From Agrobacterium tumefaciens (lineage in GTDB: Bacteria > Pseudomonadota > Alphaproteobacteria > Rhizobiales > Rhizobiaceae), in contig NZ_WJOK01000008.1 in NCBI RefSeq assembly GCF_009649785.1, positions 1 to 64,000 of the forward strand: 64,000 nucleotides of DNA, in the 5' to 3' direction. A model generated the notes under the pieces. The model saw only the letters and a program-made list of their open reading frames with translations, ran no database searches and had not been told where the DNA came from. Shown one piece after another: positions 52,819 to 64,000 of this stretch; the first letter of the stretch is position 1; each line of letters starts with the position of its first letter. Both the position numbers and the translations under genes were made by a program.

Positions 52819-52982
52819 TTGGGAGAAACCGCTTCATTGCGGTGCCGAAGGAGCAACCGCCCCGGAAACTCTCAGGCAAAAGGACCACCGGTGACGACGG
52901 AACTCTGGAGAGAAGCCACCTTTCATAAGGACGGCTCGCCGAAGGGATAACAATCTCAGGCGACAAGGACAGAGGGGGCTCT
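52819..52982 (+). promoter_or_regulatory. Tandem glycine riboswitch upstream of gcvTHP
   Basis: Two glycine aptamers in series. Aptamer 1 begins GGGAGA at 52821 and includes GCCGAAGGAGCAA, CTCTCAGGCAAAAGGACC and ACTCTGGAGAGA. Aptamer 2 includes GCCGAAGGGATAACAATCTCAGGCGACAAGGACAGAGG ending near 52980 (quoted parts exceed no single motif; key blocks GCCGAAGGG, TCTCAGGC, GGACAGAGG). These are the conserved blocks of glycine riboswitches, which switch on the cleavage system when glycine is high. The switch precedes gcvT by about 70 bp. Confidence 0.9.
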
Positions 52983-53051
52983 TGAACCCGGCGCGTTTTT
53001 CGCGTCATGACCTGAGCCCGCGCGATCTTTCGCGCAACCCTGGAGGCGTCC

Positions 53052-54191
53052 TTGGACGATACCGCCGAGCTTAAAATCACGCCGCTCCATTCCCTGCATG
53101 TTTCCCTTGGCGCCCGCATGGTGCCTTTCGCCGGTTACGACATGCCGGTGCAATATCCGGCGGGCGTGCTGAAGGAACATCTTCAGACCCGTACCTCTGC
53201 TGGCCTCTTCGACGTGTCTCACATGGGCCAGGTTATCGTAAAGGCGAAGTCGGGCAACAATGCCGACGCTGCAATCGCGCTTGAAAAACTGGTGCCGGTT
53301 GACATCCTCGGCCTAAAGGAGGGCCGCCAGCGTTACGGTTTCTTCACCGATGAAAACGGCTGTATCCTCGATGATCTGATGATCACCAATCGCGGCGATC
53401 ACCTTTTCGTCGTCGTCAACGCGGCGTGCAAGGACGCTGATGTCGCCCATATGAAGGCGCATCTTTCTGACACTTGCGACATTACCCTTCTCGATGATCG
53501 GGCGCTGATTGCGCTTCAGGGACCACGCGCTGAAGCGGTTCTGGCCGAACTTTGGGCCGGTGTTTCCGAAATGAAGTTCATGGACGTACTGGAAGTTCCT
53601 CTCCACGACGTTCCCTGCATCGTTTCCCGTTCCGGTTATTCCGGCGAGGATGGTTTTGAAATCTCCGTGCCTGCCGAAAAGGCGGAAGAGATCGCCAAGG
53701 CCCTGCTTGAGCACCCTGATTGCGAGCCGATCGGGCTTGGAGCGCGCGACAGCCTGCGTCTTGAAGCTGGCCTTTGTCTCTACGGCAACGATATCGATAC
53801 AACGACCTCCCCCATCGAAGCCTCGCTTGAATGGGCGATCCAGAAGGCGCGCCGCGCCGGCGGTGATCGCGAAGGCGGTTTCCCTGGGGCAGAGCGTATT
53901 CTCGGTGAACTCAAGGACGGCACATCGCGTCGTCGCGTCGGCCTGAAGCCAGAGGGCAAGGCACCGGTGCGCGGTCATTCCAAGCTTTTCGCGGATGCAG
54001 AAGGCAAGACGGAAATCGGCGAAGTGACTTCCGGCGGCTTCGGTCCGTCGGTCGAAGGTCCCGTTGCCATGGGTTACATCCCTGCGGCCCATACTGCTCC
54101 CGGCACTGCGATCTTTGCGGAAGTGCGCGGCAAATATCTGCCCGTCACCGTCGCTGCCCTGCCCTTCATCAAGCCCACCTACAAACGATAA
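53052..54191 (+). CDS. gcvT: Glycine cleavage system T protein (aminomethyltransferase)
   Basis: 379 residues. Transfers the methylene from aminomethyl-lipoyl-H protein to tetrahydrofolate. The N-terminal [32 protein letters not shown] and the folate Asp region [18 protein letters not shown] are GcvT hallmarks, with [12 protein letters not shown] and [18 protein letters not shown] further on. Starts with TTG after TGGAGG. First gene after the riboswitch. Confidence 0.96.
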   Translation: MDDTAELKITPLHSLHVSLGARMVPFAGYDMPVQYPAGVLKEHLQTRTSAGLFDVSHMGQVIVKAKSGNNADAAIALEKLVPVDILGLKEGRQRYGFFTDENGCILDDLMITNRGDHLFVVVNAACKDADVAHMKAHLSDTCDITLLDDRALIALQGPRAEAVLAELWAGVSEMKFMDVLEVPLHDVPCIVSRSGYSGEDGFEISVPAEKAEEIAKALLEHPDCEPIGLGARDSLRLEAGLCLYGNDIDTTTSPIEASLEWAIQKARRAGGDREGGFPGAERILGELKDGTSRRRVGLKPEGKAPVRGHSKLFADAEGKTEIGEVTSGGFGPSVEGPVAMGYIPAAHTAPGTAIFAEVRGKYLPVTVAALPFIKPTYKR

Positions 54192-54219
54192 TCTTCATCC
54201 CATCTCCGGAGAGAATACG

Positions 54220-54581
54220 ATGCTGAAATTTACCGCAGAACACGAATGGCTGAAGTTCGACGGCGATATCGCCACCGTTGGCATTACCAGCCACGCCGCT
54301 GAACAGCTTGGCGACCTCGTCTTCGTCGAATTGCCGGAAGTGGGCGCCACCTTCTCCAAGAATGGCGACGCGGCGACCGTTGAATCCGTCAAGGCGGCTT
54401 CCGATGTCTATTGTCCGCTGGATGGCGAAGTGGTGGAAATCAACCAGGCCATCGTCGACGATCCCTCGCTGGTCAATTCCGATCCGCAGGGTGCCGGCTG
54501 GTTCTTCAAGCTGAAGCTCTCCAACGCCGCGGATGCCGATACGCTGCTCGACGAGGCAGCCTACAAGGAGCTGATCGCGTA

Positions 54582-54582
<1 letters not shown>
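54220..54582 (+). CDS. gcvH: Glycine cleavage system H protein
   Basis: 120 residues. The lipoyl-lysine is in [18 protein letters not shown] near residue 63, preceded by [13 protein letters not shown]. It shuttles the aminomethyl group between P and T proteins. ATG 54220 follows GGAGAG. Its stop overlaps the gcvP start (TAATG). Confidence 0.96.
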
Positions 54583-57446
<2,864 letters not shown>

Positions 57447-57471
57447 AGGCATCGGTACGAACGAACTTATG

Positions 57472-57500
57472 AAGGCCCGGAGCGATCCGGGCCTTTTTCG
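57472..57500 (+). terminator. Rho-independent terminator of the gcv operon
   Basis: AGGCCCGGA and TCCGGGCCT form a 9-bp stem around GCGA, followed by TTTTCG. Located 26 bp after gcvP. Confidence 0.88.
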
Positions 57501-57605
57501 TTCCGGACACAAGCCCCAAGACCGGGCGACCACGTCACATGCGATTGATCGTAACCCGTTCCATGCTAAACCGGATGCTGCAATTTAAGCGGTGATGGAG
57601 TTTGA

Positions 57606-58409
57606 ATGCGTTTGATTTGCCTGAATGGTTGGGGCGGAAAGCTCCATGACGAGCTTGTTCCCTATATCTCCGCGTCCGATCCCGACATTCTATGTTTGCA
57701 GGAAGTGGTGCATACACCGGCAGCCGAAGAGGACTGGCTGAGCTATCGCGATGACGGTAGGGATCTGCCGCAAAGGGCGAACTTTCTTCGCGATGTCGAA
57801 GAAGCCCTACCCGATCATCTGGCAATCTTTTGCCCGGCGTCACAGGGGGACCTCTGGCACGGGGAGACACGATATCCCTCTCAATGGGGGCTGGCGACTT
57901 TCGTGCGTAAATCCATCGCGATTGTTGCGCAGGCTCAAGGTTTTGTGCACGGCTGCTTTTCTGCGAATGGATACGGAGATCACCCGCGTTCGCGCACGGG
58001 CCATGCTGTCAGGGTTTTCGACTTCACGACCGGCCAGCCAGCCGTCATCGCCCATATGCATGGGCTGCGTGACCCCAACGGTAAACACGATATTCCCGCC
58101 CGTCTGATGCAGGCAAAACGCCTCGTGAAACTCGTCAAAGACATCGCGGAGGATGGTGACCGGATCATCGTGTGCGGCGATTTTAATGTTCTGCCTGAGA
58201 GCGACACCTTCACGGTATTGAAGGAACTGGATCTCATCGAACTCGTCACGACACGTGGTTTCACAGACACGCGCACCTCGCATTATGCCAAACAAAACCG
58301 TTTTGCAGATTACATGCTGGTCAACCCAGTTGTGCAGGTCGATCATTTCGATGTGGTGAGACAGCCAGAAGTCTCGGATCATTGCCCCTTCCTGCTCGAA
58401 TTCAGCTAG
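57606..58409 (+). CDS. Endonuclease/exonuclease/phosphatase-family protein
   Basis: 267 residues of the EEP superfamily. Conserved residues: Asn in CLNGWGG, Glu in LCLQEVV, Asp/Asn in VCGDFNVLPES, and Asp-His in VSDHCPFL. Members are DNA repair nucleases, sphingomyelinase-like or inositol phosphatases; substrate not assignable. No signal peptide. Single gene after the gcv terminator. Confidence 0.87.
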   Translation: MRLICLNGWGGKLHDELVPYISASDPDILCLQEVVHTPAAEEDWLSYRDDGRDLPQRANFLRDVEEALPDHLAIFCPASQGDLWHGETRYPSQWGLATFVRKSIAIVAQAQGFVHGCFSANGYGDHPRSRTGHAVRVFDFTTGQPAVIAHMHGLRDPNGKHDIPARLMQAKRLVKLVKDIAEDGDRIIVCGDFNVLPESDTFTVLKELDLIELVTTRGFTDTRTSHYAKQNRFADYMLVNPVVQVDHFDVVRQPEVSDHCPFLLEFS

Positions 58410-58455
58410 AGGCTTAAGCCGCCTTATCGGTCGTTGTCTTCATCTCACAGTTTGG

Positions 58456-58959
58456 TCAGCGCACGAGCCGGATATCGCTCGTCACCACCGTCTTGCCGGT
58501 CCTGCCGTCCTTGTCGGTGGTGCGAAGCCGCAGGCCGTTTTGCCCGACTTTTTCGATTGTCATGGCTGCGACGCGGTCGCCGTTGATGTCGCGGTTCCAG
58601 CGAACCGTCAGATTGATTGCATTTCCCTGCCGCGTACCGGAAAGGGCAGACGGTCGGCCGGAGGGTCCGGTGTAAGCGCCGCTGTAACGTCCACCTTTCT
58701 CCGACAGGTCGGCTGCAATTGCGCGCCTGACCACTAGAAGGCCACGGCATGTGCCGGACATATTGAGCGACGAGGTCCCCGCTTTGGAATTCAGCGTACA
58801 ATTGACGTTGATTGGCGGCGTGCCAATGCGGGCGATCACGGTTCCCTTACCCGCCCATGTGCCTTTCAGCGACGAGAGGAATTCACGTTCGTCCGCTAAT
58901 GCCGGCTGCACACCGAGCAGCCCTGCAAAAAATAAACTCGTGATAGCCGTCGTTTTCAT
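58456..58959 (-). CDS. Exported hypothetical protein
   Basis: 167 residues with a Sec signal peptide (cleavage near PALADER, residue 24) and a beta-rich mature region (GTWAGKGTVIARIGTPPINVNCTL; two cysteines in NCTL and GTCRG could bond). No known domain. ATG 58959 chosen since it starts a neat signal; a GTG at 58980 adds seven residues. Convergent with the nuclease-family gene. Confidence 0.72.
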   Translation of the reverse strand: MKTTAITSLFFAGLLGVQPALADEREFLSSLKGTWAGKGTVIARIGTPPINVNCTLNSKAGTSSLNMSGTCRGLLVVRRAIAADLSEKGGRYSGAYTGPSGRPSALSGTRQGNAINLTVRWNRDINGDRVAAMTIEKVGQNGLRLRTTDKDGRTGKTVVTSDIRLVR

Positions 58960-59155
58960 GGCGCGTATCCAATTTTTCACGAAGACTAACTCGCTTGCAC
59001 CGTCAAACGTTCCTCCGGTTTATTTAGCAACTGTCAAAAAATTCGAGAGGCTCATGTTTCTATCGTGCCGATGCAACCAAATGCAGGCATAGATGTTTCT
59101 CGCCAGCGTCGATCAATTTCTGATCACCTACCGCATATTTTTCGGAGCATATTTC

Positions 59156-60433
59156 ATGACGACGATCGGCGTTTTGGCACCGCGCGGCAGCCTCCCCTCC
59201 GGCGGTCTGCCTCGCAGCGGTGGTATGTCAGACCGCACGCTTTTTGCCCTTGCGGCGCTTAATTTCTTTCTGGCCGATGCCCGCGACGGGCTAGGGCCGT
59301 TCCTGGACGCATTTTTGGCGACACAGGGCTGGTCATCGCTTTCGCTGGGGATGATTGCCACGGTCGGTGGCCTTGTCGGTCTGCTTGCCACACCGCTCTG
59401 CGGCGCGTTGGTGGACGGCACGACGTGGAAAAGAACGTTGATTGCCATCCCCGTCGTTCTCGTCACCGTCGGCGCGCTGATTACGCTGATCTTTCCCGAT
59501 GCGTGGATCGTCTGGACCGGCCAGATCATGACTGCGGTTGTCGGCGCCGTCGTTGGACCGGCTCTGGCCGGACTGACGCTTGGTCTGGTCGGTGAACGCC
59601 TGTTCTCCCGTCAGATATCGCGAAACGAATTCTGGAACCATGGCGGCAATTTCGCATCGCTCTTCGCCACTTACGTTGCCGTTTCCTTCTTCGGCCTGCA
59701 TGGCGTCATCGGACTGATGCTTCTGACGGCTGCCGGCGCACTTGTTGCCGCCGCCGCCATCGACCCCGACAGGATCGACCACAAGGTGGCGCGAGGCCTT
59801 GGCGAGGACAAGGGCGAACCGGGGCCTTCAGGCATCAACGTGCTGCTTCACGAACGCGGTCTGATATTCCTCGCGATCATTCTTCTTATCTTCCACTTCG
59901 GCAACGCGCCGATGGGGCGGCTTATCGCGCAGAATTTTGCCATCGAACTGCAGACACCATTCCGCACGACAGCGATCATTACTGGCGTCGCGCAATTTGC
60001 CATGATCTTCGTTGCGGCCCTGGCGCCGTGGCTGATCCGTCGCTTCGGTCTTGCGACGGTGTTCCTGATCGCGCTTGCGGCCCTGCCGATCCGCGGTCTG
60101 CTGGCTTCCGCCTTCACCGATTTCTGGGTAATCTTTCCGGTACAGTTGCTTGACGGTATCGGTGCCGGCCTTCTGGGCATCGTGACGCCTGTGGCCGCCG
60201 AACGCATTCTCAAGGGAACAGGCCGGTTCAATGTCGGCCTTGCAAGCGTCATGATGGTGCAGGGCATTGGTGCGTCCCTCAGCAACGTCGTTGCCGGCTG
60301 GCTGGTCACCAAAGGCGGTTACGCCCTTTCGCACTTGGTCGGCGGCGGGATATCGGCCATCGCCATCGCTCTCTTCTTCATCTACCGAAACGAGATCGCC
60401 CCGAAGCAGGCCGACGAAGCGCTGCCTCAGTAA
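59156..60433 (+). CDS. Major facilitator superfamily transporter
   Basis: About 425 residues with twelve hydrophobic segments. The loop between helices 2 and 3 (TPLCGALVDGTTWKRTLIAI) is the MFS motif-A region. Substrate unknown; overall pattern resembles small drug or sugar exporters. The first Met at 59093 would add a leader; ATG 59156 is preferred because of CGGAG eight to nine bases upstream, and MSDRTL at 59225 is another candidate. Divergent from the exported protein gene. Confidence 0.83.
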   Translation: MTTIGVLAPRGSLPSGGLPRSGGMSDRTLFALAALNFFLADARDGLGPFLDAFLATQGWSSLSLGMIATVGGLVGLLATPLCGALVDGTTWKRTLIAIPVVLVTVGALITLIFPDAWIVWTGQIMTAVVGAVVGPALAGLTLGLVGERLFSRQISRNEFWNHGGNFASLFATYVAVSFFGLHGVIGLMLLTAAGALVAAAAIDPDRIDHKVARGLGEDKGEPGPSGINVLLHERGLIFLAIILLIFHFGNAPMGRLIAQNFAIELQTPFRTTAIITGVAQFAMIFVAALAPWLIRRFGLATVFLIALAALPIRGLLASAFTDFWVIFPVQLLDGIGAGLLGIVTPVAAERILKGTGRFNVGLASVMMVQGIGASLSNVVAGWLVTKGGYALSHLVGGGISAIAIALFFIYRNEIAPKQADEALPQ

Positions 60434-60444
60434 ACCGTACAAAT

Positions 60445-60470
60445 AAAAAAGGAGGCCTCGGGGCCTCCTT
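60445..60470. terminator. Bidirectional terminator between MFS and ferredoxin reductase genes
   Basis: AAGGAGGCC (60449-60457) pairs with GGCCTCCTT (60462-60470) around TCGG. On the minus strand it is followed by TTTTTTATTT, a strong terminator for fpr; the plus side also has the stem. Confidence 0.85.
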
Positions 60471-60493
60471 CATCCAACTTGCGCAAATGTCGG

Positions 60494-61306
60494 TTATCCG
60501 ACGAAAGCGCGCTCGATGACGAACTCGGCAGGCTTGTTGTTCGCACCTTCGTTAAGGCCGGCCTTTTCAAGAAGCTCCTTCGTGTCCTTCAGCATGGCCG
60601 AAGAACCGCAGATCATGCCGCGATCGATCGCGGGATCGAGTGCGGGAACACCCAGATCCGCAAACAGCTTGCCGTTCTCAATCAGCGAGGTGATGCGGCC
60701 CTTGAAGGGATAATCCTCGCGCGTGACAGTCGCATAGTGCTTGAGCTTGTCGCCGACGATCTCGTTCAGGAATTCATGGTTCCTGATTTCCTCGACCAGA
60801 TCGAAACCGTATTTCAGTTCGGCCACATCGCGGCAGGTATGGGTGAGGATGACCTCTTCAAACTTTTCATAGGTCTCGGGATCGCGGATCAGGCTTGCGA
60901 AAGGTGCAATGCCGGTGCCGGTCGAGAACATATAGAGCCGTCTGCCTGGTGTCAGGGCATCCAGAACCAGAGTTCCTGTCGGCTTCTTGCGCATAAGCAC
61001 GGTATCGCCGGGCTTGATCGCCTGAAGATGCGAGGTCAGCGGGCCATCCGGAACCTTGATCGAGAAGAATTCAAGCTCCTCGTCCCAGGCAGGGCTGGCG
61101 ATGGAATAGGCGCGGTAGATCGGCTTTTCGCCGACCATCAGGCCGATCATGGCGAATTCGCCGGAGCGGAAGCGGAAGCCGGCCGGACGCGTCATGCGGA
61201 AACGGAACAGGTGATCCGTATAGTGCTCCACCGACAAAACTGTCTCGGCGTAAACACCATCAGGTATCTTGATCGCGAAATCTTCCGTCTTGGCTGGCGC
61301 GTTCAT
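60494..61306 (-). CDS. fpr: Ferredoxin-NADP(+) reductase
   Basis: 270 residues, bacterial subclass I type. FAD-binding RFRMTRPAGFRFRSGEFAMIGL and YRAYSIASP, NADP-binding MFSTGTGIAPFASLI, and C-terminal MICGSSAMLKDTKELLE. The C-terminal residue order FVIERAFVG is typical of rhizobial enzymes. Supplies reduced ferredoxin or flavodoxin, for instance to the sulfite/nitrite reductase encoded next. Confidence 0.94.
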   Translation of the reverse strand: MNAPAKTEDFAIKIPDGVYAETVLSVEHYTDHLFRFRMTRPAGFRFRSGEFAMIGLMVGEKPIYRAYSIASPAWDEELEFFSIKVPDGPLTSHLQAIKPGDTVLMRKKPTGTLVLDALTPGRRLYMFSTGTGIAPFASLIRDPETYEKFEEVILTHTCRDVAELKYGFDLVEEIRNHEFLNEIVGDKLKHYATVTREDYPFKGRITSLIENGKLFADLGVPALDPAIDRGMICGSSAMLKDTKELLEKAGLNEGANNKPAEFVIERAFVG

Positions 61307-61452
61307 TTCAGGTTCCGTCCATTCATTCGATAAGCGACATTCTTCGACCGGGCAATTATACCATTTTTGCCGCGGTTTGAAGGCATGAGAATATCAATAC
61401 TGCCATGCGCGCAGAAAATATGCATCTAAAACTCATATTTCCGTGCAACGCG

Positions 61453-61959
61453 TCATTGGGCCGCACGGCGGCGCCAGCTATAGGCCTCTCCACCCTTGGC
61501 CGAAAGGGCCGTCGGCTGGTAATAGACCGGGATTTCCGGCAGGCGATTTTCGGAGAGGCGGCGGATCGCCGTCTCGTTCGTGACCGCAAAGCTGGTAAAG
61601 CCGGTGCGCAGCATCAGCGGCACCTGGTCGATCAAAACATCGCCAACCGCCCTCACCTCGCCGGCAAAATCAAGACGGCTGCGCAGCAACGAGGCATGGC
61701 TGAAACCCCGCCCGTCATTGAAGGCCGGGAAGCTGACGGCGACAAGGTCGATGCGGTCGAGATAGGGCTCGAGTCGGGTGACATCGTCGGCAGGCGCAAT
61801 CAGAACGCCGAGGCCGACATCATTGCTTTCAGCCGCACGGACAAGGAAATCAGCAAGCGACAGCACCGGTTTCTGCTCGGCAGTTGCCTTCACTTCTTCC
61901 GTTTCGATCACCCAGGGATCGTTTTCCACGAAGCCGTCGCGGTTCCAGATTTTCGTCAT
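61453..61959 (-). CDS. DUF934 domain-containing protein
   Basis: 168 residues. DUF934 proteins are found beside cysI-type reductases and are thought to assist sulfite reduction, though the mechanism is open. The block DDVTRLEPYLDRIDLVAVSFPAFNDGRGFSHASLLR (mid-protein) and RTGFTSFAV are characteristic. ATG 61959 follows GAGGAG; upstream reading to 62004 overlaps the reductase stop. Ends at 61453; fpr lies downstream on the same strand, 146 bp away. Confidence 0.88.
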   Translation of the reverse strand: MTKIWNRDGFVENDPWVIETEEVKATAEQKPVLSLADFLVRAAESNDVGLGVLIAPADDVTRLEPYLDRIDLVAVSFPAFNDGRGFSHASLLRSRLDFAGEVRAVGDVLIDQVPLMLRTGFTSFAVTNETAIRRLSENRLPEIPVYYQPTALSAKGGEAYSWRRRAAQ

Positions 61960-61969
61960 GTCAATCTCC

Positions 61970-63640
61970 TCAGGCGGCTTCAGCGGCGGAACCGTAGAGC
62001 GCATCCTTGAACGGCTGCGGTCCGACGCGGCGATAGGCTTCGAGGAAGGTTTCTTCCTTCGAAAGACGCAAGCCCAGATAGGTGTCGACGATGGTTTCCA
62101 CCGCGTCGGTCACTTTTTCCGGCTCGAAACCGCGGCCAATGATCTCACCAATCGAGGTGTTTTCATCACCCGATCCGCCAAGCGTGATCTGGTAGAGTTC
62201 CGCACCCTTCTTCTCAACACCCAGAAGACCGATATGGCCGACATGGTGGTGGCCGCAGGCATTGATGCAGCCGGAAATCTTGATCTTAAGCTCGCCGATT
62301 TCCGCCTGACGTTCCGGCGCGCCAAAACGGGTAGAGATTTCCTGCGCCACCGGAATGGAGCGCGCATTGGCAAGCGCGCAATAGTCCAGCCCGGGACAGG
62401 CAATGATATCGGTGATCAACCCGGCATTGGCAGTCGCCAGTCCGGCTCCTACAAGTGCGCGATAGACCGGCTCAAGATCGGCCAGTGCCACATGCGGCAG
62501 GATGATGTTCTGCTCGTGGCTGATGCGGATTTCGTCAAACGCGTATTCGGCGGCGATATCGGCGACGAGTTCCATCTGCTCGTCGGTCGCATCGCCGGGA
62601 ATGCCGCCAATCGGCTTCAGGGAAATCGTCACCATGCCGTAGTCCGGATGCTTATGCGGCTGGACGTTCTGCTCGACAAAACGGGCAAAACCCTCATCCG
62701 CCCGCTTCCAGCGCGCCAGGCTCTCCCAGCCTTCAGGACGGTCCTTAAGTGCCGGCGGTGCGAAATAGGCGGTGATGGCCGCAATATCGGCATCCGGCAG
62801 CTTCAATTCCGTGTTTTTCAGCTCCGCGAATTCAACCTCGACCTGGCGGGCCAGTTCTTCTGCGCCGGTTTCATGCACGAGGATCTTGATACGCGCCTTG
62901 TACTTGTTGTCGCGGCGGCCGTGCAGGTTGTAAACGCGCATGACGGCCGTGGTATAGGACAGCAGGTCTTCTTCCGGCAGGAAGTCGCGGATCTTCTTGG
63001 CGATCATCGGCGTACGGCCCTGCCCGCCGCCGACATAGACGGCAAAACCGATCTCGCCCTTGTCGTTCTTTTTCAGATGCAGGCCGATATCGTGAACCTG
63101 AATCGCGGCGCGGTCGCGCTCGGCGCCCGTTACAGCGATCTTGAACTTGCGCGGCAGGAACGAGAACTCCGGATGCACGGAAGACCATTGACGCAGGATT
63201 TCCGCATAAGGACGCGGATCGGCGACCTCGTCTGCGGCGGCGCCCGCGAAATGGTCGGCGGTCACGTTGCGAATGCAGTTACCCGAGGTCTGCAGCGCAT
63301 GCATTTCCACGCTTGCCAGTTCGGAGAGGATATCGGGCGTGTCGGACAGGCGCGGCCAGTTGTACTGAATGTTCTGGCGGGTGGTGAAGTGGCCGTAACC
63401 CCGGTCATATTTGCGGGCGATATGGGCCAGCATCCGCATCTGCTGCGAATTCAGCGTGCCGTAGGGAATGGCGACGCGCAGCATATAGGCATGGAGCTGG
63501 AGATAGACACCGTTCATAAGGCGCAGCGGCTTGAACGCGTCCTCAGCAAGCTCGCCGGACAACCGGCGCTCGACCTGATCGCGAAACTGTGCCACGCGGC
63601 CTTCAACAAATGCGTGATCGAACTCGTCGTAACGGTACAT
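61970..63640 (-). CDS. cysI: Nitrite/sulfite reductase (ferredoxin-type, CysI-like)
   Basis: 556 residues, sirohaem/4Fe-4S enzyme with duplicated ferrodoxin-like half-domains. The cluster cysteines are visible in CPGLDYCALA (C-x5-C) and SGCINACGHHHVG (C-x3-C). The N-terminal half has NCIRNVTADHF and the RQNIQYNWPRL region. Reduces sulfite to sulfide with ferredoxin or NADPH. Two genes flank it closely (DUF934 downstream, DUF2849 upstream), as in many alphaproteobacterial sulfur-assimilation operons. Whether sulfite or nitrite is the true substrate is not certain from motifs. Confidence 0.92.
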   Translation of the reverse strand: MYRYDEFDHAFVEGRVAQFRDQVERRLSGELAEDAFKPLRLMNGVYLQLHAYMLRVAIPYGTLNSQQMRMLAHIARKYDRGYGHFTTRQNIQYNWPRLSDTPDILSELASVEMHALQTSGNCIRNVTADHFAGAAADEVADPRPYAEILRQWSSVHPEFSFLPRKFKIAVTGAERDRAAIQVHDIGLHLKKNDKGEIGFAVYVGGGQGRTPMIAKKIRDFLPEEDLLSYTTAVMRVYNLHGRRDNKYKARIKILVHETGAEELARQVEVEFAELKNTELKLPDADIAAITAYFAPPALKDRPEGWESLARWKRADEGFARFVEQNVQPHKHPDYGMVTISLKPIGGIPGDATDEQMELVADIAAEYAFDEIRISHEQNIILPHVALADLEPVYRALVGAGLATANAGLITDIIACPGLDYCALANARSIPVAQEISTRFGAPERQAEIGELKIKISGCINACGHHHVGHIGLLGVEKKGAELYQITLGGSGDENTSIGEIIGRGFEPEKVTDAVETIVDTYLGLRLSKEETFLEAYRRVGPQPFKDALYGSAAEAA

Positions 63641-63648
63641 ATTCTTCC

Positions 63649-63963
63649 TCAGACTGCGATGAATGCTGCATCGGCCGGCTTGAAGCCGTTGGCATAGTGC
63701 ATAGTCGGGCCAGCGGCGCGAATGCGCTCACGAAGCCGCGTCGGCCAAAGCTTGCCATTCTCCTCCACCACGTCGATGACATTCACGTCAACGACCTTGT
63801 TGGCGGAAAAATCCCGCTTGCCGATTTCCTCGAACGAAGCGACGGCCTCCGCGTGGCGGGCGACGATTGCGTCCTGCAGGTTCTCCGTCCATTCGCCATT
63901 GGCATCGAGCCATACAGCGATCCCATCGCCCAGGCGGTTGGCGGTCAAAACCTTGTCAGCCAT
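63649..63963 (-). CDS. DUF2849 domain-containing protein
   Basis: 104 residues, small soluble protein (VLTANRLGDGIAVWLDANGEW; VVDVNVIDVVEENGKLWPTRLRERIRAAGPTMHY). DUF2849 occurs upstream of sulfite reductase genes and may be a PII-type or siroheme-related helper; unproven. ATG 63963 has AGGGAG seven bases upstream. It starts eight bases before cysI. The rest of the operon (probably cysG) is beyond the window. Confidence 0.87.
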   Translation of the reverse strand: MADKVLTANRLGDGIAVWLDANGEWTENLQDAIVARHAEAVASFEEIGKRDFSANKVVDVNVIDVVEENGKLWPTRLRERIRAAGPTMHYANGFKPADAAFIAV

Positions 63964-64000
63964 TTGCATACTCCCTTTTAAGGTTCGCTGGCCGCGCAAC

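Noticed and set aside
61778..63697. 639-residue plus-strand open frame
   Set aside because: Antisense to the sulfite/nitrite reductase gene; no family recognised.

Overview
This window looks like a stretch of the main chromosome of an alphaproteobacterium of the Rhizobiaceae, most likely Agrobacterium. The reasons are protein-level resemblance and gene content: an ATP12-family chaperone, HWE and HisKA_2 sensor kinases, the DUF934/DUF2849/sulfite-reductase trio, a gcvTHP operon behind a tandem glycine riboswitch, and high-GC coding sequence with strong third-position bias. The genus is an inference; no rRNA or tRNA gene was found to anchor it.

Layout. 0.3-12.2 kb is mostly housekeeping: a small exported protein, RlpA, a penicillin-binding protein with an altered active site, tmk-holB-metG-tatD-metallohydrolase, a CLC chloride channel, a methyltransferase, an RDD membrane protein and an RNase HI. 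12.4-25.7 kb is an accessory sugar locus: two LacI-type operators, a CUT2-type ABC importer, its LacI regulator, a cytoplasmic TIM-barrel isomerase/epimerase, a Gfo/Idh/MocA oxidoreductase, a second isomerase-fold protein with a signal peptide, then an FAD/Fe-S GMC dehydrogenase with its Tat-type small subunit and a cytochrome c, and convergently a glucoamylase-like (COG5368/GH144-like) protein. Together they suggest oxidative attack on a glycoside, possibly through a 3-keto sugar. 25.7-30.0 kb is a four-gene signalling operon: LOV-domain histidine kinase, response regulator, GAF/PAS HWE kinase, response regulator. 30.2-35.0 kb carries a PrpF/4-oxalomesaconate-tautomerase-like gene with a NitT/TauT-type ABC importer and a divergent LysR regulator.

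35.5-36.2 kb holds a decayed ISNCY-like insertion sequence. 36.3-39.8 kb is a small regulon: YceI protein, COG4315-type repeat protein, ECF sigma factor, anti-sigma factor and cytochrome b561. The first two genes share a promoter-like motif with identical spacing. 39.8-46.3 kb contains stress and detoxification genes (PPOX flavoprotein, glutathione transferase, 1-Cys peroxiredoxin, S-formylglutathione hydrolase, RidA, TetR), with a 30-bp perfect palindrome and a three-copy operator array between ridA and tetR. 46.3-49.8 kb is a minus-strand run (crcB, rlu, HAD phosphatase, ATP12, exported protein). 50.3-52.4 kb is a copper-linked group (cupredoxin, YcnI-PCuAC fusion, DUF2946-like). 52.8-57.5 kb is the glycine-cleavage operon. 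57.6-64 kb has a nuclease-family protein, an exported protein, an MFS transporter, ferredoxin-NADP reductase and the assimilatory sulfite/nitrite reductase group, whose upstream part runs off the window.

The best candidates for something undescribed are the oxidative glycoside locus (especially the exported isomerase-fold enzyme), the LOV/HWE signalling operon, the ECF regulon with its visible promoter motif, and the penicillin-binding protein that keeps SxxK but has lost the usual SxN and KTG sequences. Functions are assigned by reading sequence motifs only; no database search was run.
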